Assembly: GCA_963735175.1 (NCBI GenBank)
Contig: CAVTJX010000003.1
Coordinates: 146,723 to 210,722, forward strand
Origin: CAVTJX01 sp963735175
Lineage (GTDB): Bacteria > Electryoneota > RPQS01
DNA: 64,000 bases
Direction of reading: 5' to 3'
Shown: positions 7,530-15,294 of the stretch, piece by piece
Layout of the letters: each line of letters starts with the position of its first letter
Position numbering within the stretch: position 1 is the first letter of the stretch
Translations under genes and position numbers: made by a program
The notes under the pieces: model-generated
The model's input: only the letters and a program-made list of their open reading frames with translations
Told to the model about the DNA's origin: nothing
Databases searched by the model: none

Positions 7530-8498
7530 ATGCAGAAACCGCTTCTGATTCTTCTGGCACTGGTGATCTGTGCCAGCGCCGTCATCGCGCCGGGCTGTAA
7601 ACGGGCCGCGGCGACGGGCAAGCTGCAAATTATGTACAGCGGTAATATCCGCGGCAATGTCTCACCCTGTGGTTGACACGACAAAAAAGGCGGAGTGGCC
7701 CGGTGGGCTACTTTTATCAATCGGCAGGGGAATCCCGACGCGGCGTGGCTGACGGTGGATGCCGGCAATTATGTGGACCGGGACCCCAAGGGCGGCTGTT
7801 CGAACAAGTGCCAGTTCATGGTCACGAGCTACAAGGATCTGCACTATGACGTGCTGAACCTCGGACAGCAGGAAGTGTGGATGGGGCACGATGTGATCAA
7901 GGCGTTGATCGACACGACCAAGAATACGGAATTCGTGTCGGCCAATCTGTTGGATCTGAAGACGCGCAAGCCGTTGGCCAAGCCGTCCGTGATCCGCAAT
8001 TACGGCAAGATGCGCGTGGGACTGATCGGGCTGTTGAACGAGACCGAATTCCCCAAAGGTTCGACGCTGCTGGACAGCACGAAGCTGGAAATCATCCCCC
8101 ACCTCGACGCGGCCAAGAAGTACCTGCCGAGCCTGATCCGGAAGACGGACGCGGTGGTGGTGCTGTGCGGCTTGACTTCGGCGCAGATCGACACGCTGGT
8201 GCAGCTATATCCGCAGATCGCGCTGGTAATTTCCAGCGGCGCGCTGCGGCAGGGCGAGAACGTGCAGCAAATCGGCAAGACGCGGGTGGTGGGCACCGGT
8301 ACCTCGGGGTATAACGGCCACTGGGCGATGTTGGATTTCAATCCCGCCAACGGCGATAGTGTGGGCTTTACCAGTTTCAATGAGCCGCTGACGGACAGCT
8401 ACGAAGAGACCGGAACGTGGGCGGACAAGCTGGCGGCGTTTAATGCCGCTCCCCCACCGCCGCCGGCCAAGGCCGCGCCGACGCCGGGTAAAGGCTAA
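7530..8498 (+). CDS. Putative selenoprotein 1: UshA-like (metallophosphatase-fold) exported protein with Cys-Gly-Sec motif
   Basis: One continuous frame of 322 residues if the TGA at 7674-7676 (codon 49) is read as selenocysteine. The start at ATG 7530 has AGGA at 7521-7524 and gives a signal peptide ending in a lipobox-like IAPGC, so it may be a lipoprotein. After it comes YSGNIRGNVSPCG-Sec-H, then KKGGVARWA, LTVDAGN, LNLGQQEVWMG, VSANLL and MRVGLIGLL. This order matches the UshA/5'-nucleotidase N-terminal fold, where homologues carry PCGC followed by GGLARRA; the second Cys is the TGA position. The usual metal ligands (DxH, GD, GNHE, HxH) are missing or replaced, so phosphatase activity is doubtful. 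A Pro/Ala-rich tail ends the protein. A redox role for the Cys-Gly-Sec is an inference. The sister gene follows after 23 bases. Confidence 0.8.
7691..7715 (+). promoter_or_regulatory. Bacterial SECIS-like hairpin in selenoprotein 1
   Basis: An 8-bp stem (7694-7701 with 7705-7712, one G-U pair, extendable by two further G-U pairs) capped by a GGT triloop at 7702-7704. There are 25 bases between the TGA and the loop. A small loop opening with G, on a stem within about 16-37 bases of the UGA, is what SelB-dependent bacterial SECIS elements require. Confidence 0.75.
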
Positions 8499-8521
8499 TT
8501 ATTTTGGGAAGACCGACGATC

Positions 8522-9463
8522 ATGATTCGACCGCGCTTGCTGCCGCTGTTGGCGGCGCTGCTGGGGTTGGGTGTCTGCGCCGTGCAACTGACGGCGCAGG
8601 CCGGCCATAAGGGCAAAGTAATGCCGCCGGCTCGCGTTCACTTCTCAGGCAATCTGGAAGGTGAACTGGAACCCTGTGGTTGACACGTGAAGAAAGGCGG
8701 GCTGGCCCGGAGGGCCGGCTTCCTGACGCAGTCGCGTGCCGATACCGTGTTGAACCTGACAGTGGATGCGGGCAATTTTGCGCCCGCGACGGCGGCGCCG
8801 GGCGATTCCATCAAGACGCTCGCGTTCGTTGAATTCTATCGCCGTTATGGCTATGACGCCGTGGGGCTGTCGAACCGCGAGATTGCGCGCGGGCTGTCGC
8901 TGTGGCGCAAAGCCGCGGCGGAGGGCTTGCCGGTGGTGGCGGCGAACGTGTTTCAGAACGCGCACAGCTTGAAACCGGTGTTTCAGCCGTATGTCATTCG
9001 CAAGGAGCAGGGGCGCAAGCTGGGTGTGATCGGCTTTGTCTCGGCGTCGGCGTGGAAGGCAAAGCGCGACACGGCGGCCGTGGAGCGGTGGGAGTCGCCG
9101 TTTGCGATGGGCAAGCTCGTGCACAAGGTGGCGAAGAAGAGCGATTGGCTGACGGTGATCGGCGAGTTCACACTGCACGAAGCCGATTCGCTGGTCAAAG
9201 CGTTTCCCGAAATTGATCTCGTCGTCACGAGTGGTGTGCGCACCGACCAACCGACGCGTGCCGGTCACAGTCTGATTATCGGTACGCAAGCCAAGGGCAG
9301 CTTCGCCAATTTCCTCGATCTCACTCGGGCGCCGACGGATAGTCTCGAGTATTCGAACCGCTCGCAAGTGCTGGACGAGAGCGTGCCGATCGATTCCTCG
9401 GAAGTGCAGATGCTGACCGAGACCAATAACCGGGTGAAAGCCCTGTCCGCGGTCACGCATTGA
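8522..9463 (+). CDS. Putative selenoprotein 2: paralogous UshA-like exported protein with Cys-Gly-Sec motif
   Basis: A 313-residue frame containing TGA at 8681-8683 (codon 54), read as selenocysteine. The ATG at 8522 gives a signal peptide (MIRPRLLPLLAALLGLGVCA); starting after the TGA would discard both this and the conserved motif. The motif region reads VHFSGNLEGELEPCG-Sec-H, then KKGGLARRAGFL, LTVDAGNF, YDAVGLSNREIARG, VVAANVF and KLGVIGFV, collinear with the gene upstream. As there, the metal-binding His/Asp set of the phosphatase fold is not conserved. Stop codons of surrounding genes include ordinary TGA, so a general reassignment of TGA is not the explanation. Likely co-transcribed with 7530-8498. 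Confidence 0.8.
8699..8721 (+). promoter_or_regulatory. Bacterial SECIS-like hairpin in selenoprotein 2
   Basis: An 8-bp stem (8701-8708 with 8712-8719) capped by GGA at 8709-8711, again 25 bases after the TGA. Compared with the first gene, two base pairs differ by compensating changes (A-U to G-C at the base, G-C to C-G next to it), which supports an RNA structure beyond the conserved protein motif. Confidence 0.75.
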
Positions 9464-9506
9464 GCGCGGCGGACGGAGCGAAAATGGCTTATCCGTGGAG
9501 GTGCCG

Positions 9507-10172
9507 TTGAAACGCGACTCTTGGATTGCTGCGCAATTGGTTGCGGCCGTCGTGTTGTTTGTGGGTCTGCTGCCCGCCCTGGCGGCGGATAATCCGGTAA
9601 AAAAGCAGTGGCCGGCTCCGGAAGATCCGACGGATTATCGCATTATCGTGTTTGATTCCGATGACCCGCCGCCGTGGTTTCCGGAAGCCAATCCTTACAA
9701 TCGACTGGCGTCGATGAATTCGTGGACGGCGCCGGTGCTCGATCACTCGGGCAAACCGCACGCGCACGGGCATTTGATCCAAGTGCTTATGGACGGCGGC
9801 AACGGCGTGCCGGACGCGCCGCATCCCGACGGCACACCCGGCGGCGATGATTCGCTCGCGTTCGGCAACTGGAATATGATGCGGCTCTTGGGCGTGGACA
9901 CCCCGCCGGTGCCGGACGGTAAGAGCGGGATGTTTTTCTCGCTGCGCTACTTTGTGCCGTTCAGCCCGAACCGGGCATATTATTTGCGATTATGGGAGGG
10001 TGACGATATTGCCATCGCTCCCTATTACCAGGACACGGTCGAGTACGATTTCGGCAATGATCGCGGGGGCGCAATGCTGCGCATTCCGGAAGGGGGTCCG
10101 GTCGATGTCGACTGGAAATTCGGCCCTTCCAAGCCGCGAACCAAGCCGGCGAATTCTCCCAAGACCCAATAA
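9507..10172 (+). CDS. Secreted protein of the local PDG-domain family
   Basis: A 221-residue protein. A TTG start at 9507 is preferred because GGAGG sits at 9497-9501 and the signal peptide (MKRDSWIAAQLVAAVVLFVGLLPALA) begins there; an in-frame GTG at 9495 overlaps that ribosome site. The mature part shares landmarks with the neighbouring exported proteins: GHLIQVLMDGG, PDGTPGGDDSLAFG and RAYYLRLWEGDD. The C terminus is Lys/Pro-rich with no sorting domain. It follows the selenoprotein pair by about 43 bases and ends before a terminator, so the three genes may form one transcript. Confidence 0.75.
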   Translation: MKRDSWIAAQLVAAVVLFVGLLPALAADNPVKKQWPAPEDPTDYRIIVFDSDDPPPWFPEANPYNRLASMNSWTAPVLDHSGKPHAHGHLIQVLMDGGNGVPDAPHPDGTPGGDDSLAFGNWNMMRLLGVDTPPVPDGKSGMFFSLRYFVPFSPNRAYYLRLWEGDDIAIAPYYQDTVEYDFGNDRGGAMLRIPEGGPVDVDWKFGPSKPRTKPANSPKTQ

Positions 10173-10238
10173 CCACGCGCTGTGGAGGATGGGTCGGCGG
10201 CGAAGCGTTCGTCTCTGACCCACATTCTGACGGTATAA

Positions 10239-10273
10239 AACCGGAGCGGACGGCAAGTCCCCTCCGGTTTTTT
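10239..10273 (+). terminator. Rho-independent terminator
   Basis: An AACCGGAG / CTCCGGTT hairpin with a T run, 67 bases after the 9507-10172 gene. It closes the selenoprotein transcript. Confidence 0.85.
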
Positions 10274-10295
10274 ATCGCGCATTCGGGTCATCACC

Positions 10296-11100
10296 ATGAA
10301 ATTATGTTTGACGCTCGCAACGATGATGTTGATGGGTCTTGGCACTTTGGGCCGGGCCACCACCTTTCGCGTGGAAGTCGCGTATTTTGATTTTGCGGGC
10401 GGACCGCTGACGGAGAATGCGTTGAGCGCGACGCCGTTGGCCGACGGTTGTCTCGGGCAGGTGCTGCTGGATATCGCGGATGACGGCATCGCCGCGCCGC
10501 AGAAGGACGGCACGCCGGGCGCCGGTGACGCGCTCTATGCGCGGGCGCAGCGCGATGCGGATAACAGCGGCACGTTCCGCCTCAATGGCGCGGCGTTACT
10601 GGATGCGCCGGGTTGTTTCTGGGCGGATCCGGGCATCGAAGGCGAGGTGCCGGGGCACCGGCTGTTCGTGCGCGTGTGGAACGCCGTCCGATCCGCAAGC
10701 GGCCACGGCCTATTGGGATTCGCCGCTCTACGACGTATTGCCCGGCGAACAGCAGATGATTTTTGCGCGCGCGGCGCTGATCTGCCACGCGTTCGCGTCT
10801 GCGGCGCAAAGCGCCACGGCGGAGACGCTGCCGCGGGAAATGGACGTGCTGAGCACGTATCCGAATCCGTTCAACAGCAGCGCGCGGGTGCAGTTTCAAC
10901 TGGCTGTAGCCGCGACCGTGCAGCTCGCGATCTACGACACGCAGGGCCGCCTCGTGACGACGCTGGTGGACGGCGCACTTGCGGCAGGCAGACATCAACT
11001 CCGCTTTGACGCTTCTGGCTTACCTTCGGGATTGTATTTCGCCTCGCTGAAAACCGGTGGCAAGCAGCAGGCGGTGCGGAAATTGCTGCTGGTGAAGTGA
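10296..11100 (+). CDS. Short T9SS cargo protein, frame broken once
   Basis: The N-terminal half (frame from ATG 10296) has a signal peptide and the local family pattern: PLADGCLGQVLLDI, KDGTPGAGDALYARA and HRLFVRVWNA. The C-terminal half continues in the next frame from about 10685 with AATAYWDSPLYDVLPGEQQM and ends in a sorting domain (YPNPFNSSARVQF ... GLYFASLKTGG ... RKLLLVK, stop at 11100). One extra or missing base near 10685 separates the halves. Given the many similar breaks in this window I take this for a sequence error, though true decay is possible. Restored length is about 267 residues. Confidence 0.65.
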
Positions 11101-11198
11101 ACGTGACGTTCAATCCGTGGCGCTGGCGCCGTTGATTTCCGCCGCGCGCAGACGCACGGGCAGGGACTTTTCCAGCAGAGACGTATAATCGACCCCTA

Positions 11199-11258
11199 GG
11201 CAACGGGCTCTGTCCCGTTGCTCGGAATGATGCGGCGGGGCAGAGCCCGCCGCCCAGG
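11199..11258. repeat. Palindromic repeat family A, copy 1
   Basis: Two adjacent hairpins: GCAACGGG/CCCGTTGC (loop CTCTGT), then CGGCGGG/CCCGCCG (loop GCAGAG). Copies are at 12346-12407 (opposite orientation) and 37900-37960. Confidence 0.8.
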
Positions 11259-11291
11259 TTAAAATAAATCGCCCAAGTAGAAATGAACCGC

Positions 11292-11317
11292 CGCGCGGGG
11301 TTTCCTAACCCTGCGCG
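11292..11317. repeat. Palindromic repeat family C, copy 1
   Basis: A hairpin CGCGCGGGGT / ACCCTGCGCG. Related hairpins lie at about 37818-37845 and 55206-55233, each after an A-rich or AACC lead. Confidence 0.6.
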
Positions 11318-11378
11318 TTTGTTTTGGGAGTGCGCGTCAACAGGTTGACTTCCGCACGGACGGTTGGAGGCCGCCTCG

Positions 11379-11475
11379 AGTGCCGAATCAACAAAGGTTG
11401 TCGTGGATGGGTCGGCTGCAAGCAGCCGACACCGCAGTCGCAGGTAACCAAGCGGACCATTCTTGATTCGGCACT
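11379..11475. repeat. 97-bp segment bounded by perfect 13-bp inverted repeats
   Basis: AGTGCCGAATCAA at 11379-11391 and its exact reverse complement at 11463-11475. A further hairpin (GTCGGCTGC/AGCCGAC) lies inside. There is no coding capacity. It ends 1 base before the left end of the IS element and could be a miniature element or an attachment-type site. Confidence 0.6.
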
Positions 11476-11494
11476 AGAGCACATCTCAAAAACA

Positions 11495-11523
11495 GTTGAC
11501 AGTTAGCACGCGGTCTCTTATCT
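11495..11523 (+). promoter_or_regulatory. Transposase promoter inside the IS
   Basis: TTGACA at 11495-11500, a 17-base spacer and TATCTT at 11518-11523, just inside the left inverted repeat and 31 bases before the transposase ATG. GGAGG at 11541-11545 is the ribosome site. Confidence 0.7.
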
Positions 11524-11554
11524 TGGGAGCCTTCTTTTCACGGAGGTTCGGAAG

Positions 11555-12334
11555 ATGGACTTGACCGACGAGCAGTGGGCGGTGATTGCCCCGTTAGTGG
11601 TTGAGAAGCCTCGCGTTAAGCGGGGGAAGGTCGATGGTCGCGGACGACCGCGCGTGGCGGCTCGCGAGGTCTGGAACGGCATCTTGTGGATCTTGCGGAC
11701 GGGAGCGCCTTGGCATGACCTGCCCGACCGCTATCCGCCGTACCAAACGTGTCACCGGCGTTATCAGGAGATACAGCCGTGCCGGCACGTTCAAGAAGGT
11801 GTTGCAAGCCTTGGCACGCGATCTCCGCGAGCGCGGAGACTTGGATCTTTCCGAGACCTTCATCGACGGAACCTTTGCTCCGGCGAAAAAAGGGGGCGCC
11901 AAGTGGGACCTACCCGTCGGGGCAAAGGTACGAAGATCATGGCAATTGCAGACCGCGCTGGTTTTCCTCTCGCCATCTGCACAGAAAGCGCTCGGCCCAA
12001 TGAAGTGACGCTGGTCGAACAAACGCTGGAGTCACGCTTCGTGGATGATCTCCCCGAGCGTCTGATCGGTGACAAGGCGTATGACAGTGATCGCTTAGAC
12101 GCGCGACTGCTGGAGAAGTACGGGATCGAGATGATCTCTCCGAACCGCGAAGGGAATCGCCGCACGCAGGATGGTCGCCCGCTACGCCGCTACAAGCGTC
12201 GCTGGAAAATCGAACGCCTCTTCGCCTGGCTCACGCAGTTCCGGAGAATCCCAGTACGCTACGAGTACTGGATCGAGAACTATCTCGGCTTCCTCCACCT
12301 CGCCTGCATCCTGATCCTCCTCCGATGTTTTTAA
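11555..12334 (+). CDS. IS5-family DDE transposase with two compensating frame breaks
   Basis: The N-terminal part (MDLTDEQWAVIAPLV ... TGAPWHDLPDRYPPYQTCHRRY) is the DUF4096 helical domain of IS5/IS427 transposases. The first catalytic Asp region (LDLSETFIDGTFAPAKKGGAK) is readable only in the second frame between about 11765 and 11905. The frame then returns for RGKGTKIMAIADRAG, the second Asp (IGDKAYDSD) and the Glu motif (KIERLFAWL). An extra A near 11770 and a missing G near 11905 explain this, so the protein as read carries a garbled middle. It is either a sequence error or an inactive copy. Confidence 0.8.
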   Translation: MDLTDEQWAVIAPLVVEKPRVKRGKVDGRGRPRVAAREVWNGILWILRTGAPWHDLPDRYPPYQTCHRRYQEIQPCRHVQEGVASLGTRSPRARRLGSFRDLHRRNLCSGEKRGRQVGPTRRGKGTKIMAIADRAGFPLAICTESARPNEVTLVEQTLESRFVDDLPERLIGDKAYDSDRLDARLLEKYGIEMISPNREGNRRTQDGRPLRRYKRRWKIERLFAWLTQFRRIPVRYEYWIENYLGFLHLACILILLRCF

Positions 12335-12345
12335 GATACGCTCTA

Positions 12346-12407
12346 GGCAGCGGGCTCTGCCCCGCCGTAATCTCCCAAAGGAGCAACGGGACAGAGCCCG
12401 TTGCCCA
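12346..12407. repeat. Palindromic repeat family A, copy 2 (inverted)
   Basis: The same paired hairpins as at 11199 but in reverse orientation, directly outside the right IS end. The two copies therefore bracket the IS as inverted repeats. Confidence 0.8.
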
Positions 12408-12430
12408 GGGTTGGGAAGGACATCGCACAA

Positions 12431-12463
12431 AGCGGGACGAACATGGGTGTTCGTCCCGCTTTT
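12431..12463. terminator. Terminator at the end of the feo operon
   Basis: An AGCGGGACGAAC / GTTCGTCCCGCT hairpin flanked by A and T runs, 22 bases beyond the last feo-operon stop on the minus strand; it can act in both directions. Confidence 0.75.
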
Positions 12464-12484
12464 GTATTGGAGAAGTCGAGAAGG

Positions 12485-12679
12485 TTAAGCTTTTTTCGCG
12501 GCGGACTTGTGCTGGGCTTTGCGGATTTCGATGGCGGGGCAGTGGCCGCAGGATTCGGCGCGGCCGCTGGACCAGTCGCGGTCGAGCTTGCGTGCGGCGC
12601 GCACCCGCCGCCACAAAAGATAGCCGCAAGCCGCGAGCACGGCGAGCAACACGAGGGAAGTGTCAAGCAGCGTGGACAT
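12485..12679 (-). CDS. FeoB-associated Cys-rich small membrane protein
   Basis: A 64-residue protein starting one base after the feoB stop. It has one N-terminal membrane helix (TSLVLLAVLAACGYLLW), a basic stretch WRRVRAARKL, then ESCGHCPAIEIRKA and a Lys/Ala tail. This matches the small FeoB-associated Cys-rich proteins often found at the end of feo operons, where a CxxC motif follows the helix. It probably helps ferrous iron transport by FeoB, in the inner membrane; the exact role is not known. Confidence 0.75.
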   Translation of the reverse strand: MSTLLDTSLVLLAVLAACGYLLWRRVRAARKLDRDWSSGRAESCGHCPAIEIRKAQHKSAAKKA

Positions 12680-12680
12680 C

Positions 12681-14921
12681 TCAGGCAAGCCCCAGTAAAT
12701 GACCGCCCTGGAAGACGAGGAACGCGCCCACCCAGGCGAGGACGGACATGTACGCCACCATGAACAGCGGCCAGCGCCAGGAATTGGTTTCGCGGCGCAC
12801 GATGGCCACCGTGGACATACACTGGCAGGCCAGCACGAAGAAGACCAGCAGCGCAATGCCGACCAGCGGCGTGTAGACCGCGTGCCCCGTACGCGGATTC
12901 ACTTCGGCGCGCAGCGTTTCGCGCAGCGAGGGCGAGGATTCGTCCGCGCCGCCCACGCCGTGGACGACGGCGAGGCCGCTGACGAAGACTTCGCGCGCGG
13001 CAAAGCTGGCGATAATGCCGACGCCCATCTTCCAGTCGAAGCCCAGCGGCGCAATGGCGGGCTCAATAAACTTGCCAAGCGCGCCGCCGATGCTGTGTTC
13101 CACGCGGTAGGCCTCCTCGCGGGCCTGGACGCCGGAGAGCGCCTGCACGCGCGCCTGGGTGTCGAGCATCGGATCGACGGCGACGGTCTGCCGCAGCGCG
13201 GTCGAACTGCGCAAAATCGTGTTTGCCCAGCGGCACGTGCATCAGCGCCCAGACGATGATCGTGGCGGCGAGAATCACCGTGCCCGCGCGGATCACGAAC
13301 AGCCGCGCGCGGTCGTAGACGTTGAGAATGACGGACTTCAGCGAGGGCAGCTTGTAGGTGGGCAGTTCCAGCAGCAGCGGCGGCGGCGGACTCTTCAAGA
13401 GCGTGCGCTTTAACAGCGCGGCCACGGTGACGGCGGTGGTGACGGAGAGCAGGTACATCGCCATGAGCACGAGGCCGCCGACGGTGAAGAAGCCCCACAC
13501 GGGGCGGCTGGCGGCAAAGACGGTGCCGATGATGAGCGTGTAGACCGGCAACCGCGCCGAGCACGTCATCAGCGGCGCGACGAGGATCGTCACCAGCCGG
13601 TCCTTGCGCCCGGCAATCGTGCGCGTGGCCATGATCCCCGGAATCGCGCAGGCAAAGCTCGACAGCAGCGGCAAAAAGGCGCGGCCATCCAGGCCCACGC
13701 GGGCCATCATCCGGTCCATCAAAAAGGCCGCGCGCGCCATGTAGCCGATGTCTTCGAGCAAGCCCGATGAACAGAAAGAGCGCGAGAATCTGCGGCAGAA
13801 AGACGATCACGTTGCCGACGCCGGCGATGGCGCCTTCAAGAATGAGCTGCTTGAACATGCCGTCGGGCAAAACGCTGCCGACGAGGCTGACGATCCCGCC
13901 GACGCCGGCCTCGATGCCGTCCATCAAGTGGCGTGACCCAGGAGAAGATCGACTGAAAGACGAGGGCCATCACCACGATGAACACGACCGGCCCGAGCAC
14001 GCGGTGCAGCAGCACGCGGTCGAGGCGGTCGGTGAGGCGGTGCGGGAGATCCTGAATTACGCAGGCCGACTCGCGCATCAGTTCTTTCAAATAGCGGTAG
14101 CGGGCGCTGGTTTCGAGGGCGCGGAGCTGATGCGAATTCAGATGGAACTGCGCGCGCACGCGCTGCACGAGGGCCGCTTCGGCAGGCGAGACATGCACGG
14201 CGTCGTCGCCATCCAGCGCGGAGACCAGCAACCACAACGCTTCGCCGCGGGCGCTGCCATAATGGGTAAGCTCGCTTTGCATGAGGCCCGCTTCGAGGGC
14301 GGCCACGGGTTTTTCCAGCGCGGCGGGAAGGCTGTCGATAAAGCGTGGCATCCGCCCGCCGTCGGCGCGGGCCGGGGGTGCGTTTTCGATGACTGCAAGC
14401 AGCTCCGCGAGCCCTTCGCCTTTGCGGGCGACGAGCGGCACCACCGGGCAGCCGAGCGTGGCGGCGAGCTTGTCGGTGCAGATTTCGCAGCCGCGCTGGT
14501 GGGCGATATCCATCATGTTGAGCGCCACGATCAGCGGCAGGCCGAGGTCGCGGAGCTGCGAGGTCAAGAACAGGTTACGCTGCAAGTTCGAGGCGTCGAC
14601 GACGACCACTACCAGATCGGGCCGCTCTTCGCCTTCGAGTTCGCCCAGCAGCACGTCGTGGGCAATCTGTTCCTCGGGCGAGCGCGCGGCGAGGCTGTAG
14701 CAGCCGGGAAGGTCGACGATATCCACCGTTTCGCCGCCGGGCAACCGCATCGGACCGCACTTGCGTTCGACGGTCACGCCAGGGTAGTTGCCGACTTTCT
14801 GACGCGTGCCCGTGAAGGCGTTAAAGAGCGTGGTCTTGCCCGCGTTAGGATTGCCGGCGATGGCTATCAGCCGCCGCTTACTAAGCGTCTCGGCAACGGG
14901 GGTTTGAGAAAGCAACGTCAC
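12681..14921 (-). CDS. feoB: Ferrous iron transporter FeoB (three frame breaks)
   Basis: About 745 residues when restored. The N-terminal G domain shows G1 GNPNAGKTT, G3 DLPG and G4 NMMD. The membrane part includes the gate motifs (LEDIGYMARAAFLMDRMM, FACAIPGIMATRTI) and C-terminal helices ending GAFLVFQGGHLLGLA. The reading frame changes near 13925, 13762 and 13205. The pieces are exactly collinear with FeoB, so these are probably consensus errors rather than decay. The GTG start at 14921 overlaps the feoA stop (GTGA). It imports Fe2+ across the inner membrane. Confidence 0.88.
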
Positions 14922-15228
14922 GACCGGGTCGGGGTCCGGGGACGGGGATCGGGCAGCAGGGTAACACGCACGCGACGGGCGTCCTCGCGGCGCACGGCCA
15001 GGGTGCAGCCTGGAGGCGCAGGCTGTAGGGGCTCTTGAAGGGCGCCGAGTGCTCGATGGTAGCGATGGCTCCGGGCACCAGGCCCATTTCCATGAGGCGC
15101 AGCAGGCTTTCGGAATCTTCGTCGATGGCTTCGATCCGGCAGCGGGAGCCGAGGGGAAGCTGATCGAGAGGCACAGATTGGCCCGTCATGGCGAAATTGG
15201 CCGTCTGCGGAGTATCAATGGTGGTCAT
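14918..15228 (-). CDS. feoA: Ferrous iron transport protein A (one frame break)
   Basis: Small SH3-like protein: LDQLPLGSRCRIEAIDEDSESLLRLMEMGLVPGAIATIEHSAPFKSPYSLRL is typical FeoA. The expected ending (GCTLAVRREDARRVRVT) appears only after a one-base shift near 15020 and stops at 14918, overlapping feoB. The unshifted frame runs past feoB's start with an unrelated sequence, so the shifted ending is preferred. It is a cytoplasmic activator of FeoB. A palindromic operator lies 45 bases upstream. Confidence 0.82.
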
Positions 15229-15272
15229 AGATCGATCTGAAGTTATTGAAAAAACAAGCCGTTGTATACGCC

Positions 15273-15294
15273 AATGTTAGATACTTCTAACATT
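15273..15294 (-). promoter_or_regulatory. DtxR/IdeR-like operator upstream of feoAB
   Basis: A perfect palindrome with 9-base arms, AATGTTAGA and TCTAACATT, separated by TACT. It contains the TTAG...CTAA half-sites typical of DtxR/MntR-type metal repressors. On the minus strand it precedes a TATACA-like -10 sequence by a few bases, so a bound repressor would block the feo promoter. Regulation by iron is inferred from the site type and position. Confidence 0.55.

Larger units (their letters stand above)
11477..12343 (+). mobile_element. IS5-family insertion sequence (867 bp)
   Basis: 18-bp imperfect terminal inverted repeats: left GAGCACATCTCAAAAACA at 11477-11494, and the right end at 12326-12343, whose reverse complement is GAGCGTATCTTAAAAACA. 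The flanks are TA on both sides, consistent with a 2-bp TA target duplication as in the IS427 type. It encodes a single DDE transposase with its own promoter. Confidence 0.85.

Noticed and set aside
7674..8683. Genome-wide reassignment of TGA (for example to Trp or Gly) as the reason for the two in-frame TGA codons
   Set aside because: Many genes here end normally at TGA (for example the ATPase, nnr, rmlA), and overlapping TGATG/ATGA junctions only make sense if TGA is a stop. TGG and glycine codons are used normally throughout.
7695..9463. Downstream starts (7695 GTG, 8687 GTG) giving shorter proteins that begin after the TGA
   Set aside because: Both would lose the signal peptide and the conserved first strand, have no ribosome site, and would leave two well-formed signal-peptide frames unexplained.
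10296..11100. Programmed frameshift producing the T9SS tail at about 10685
   Set aside because: No slippery heptamer or downstream pseudoknot is apparent, and similar breaks affect many unrelated genes in this window.
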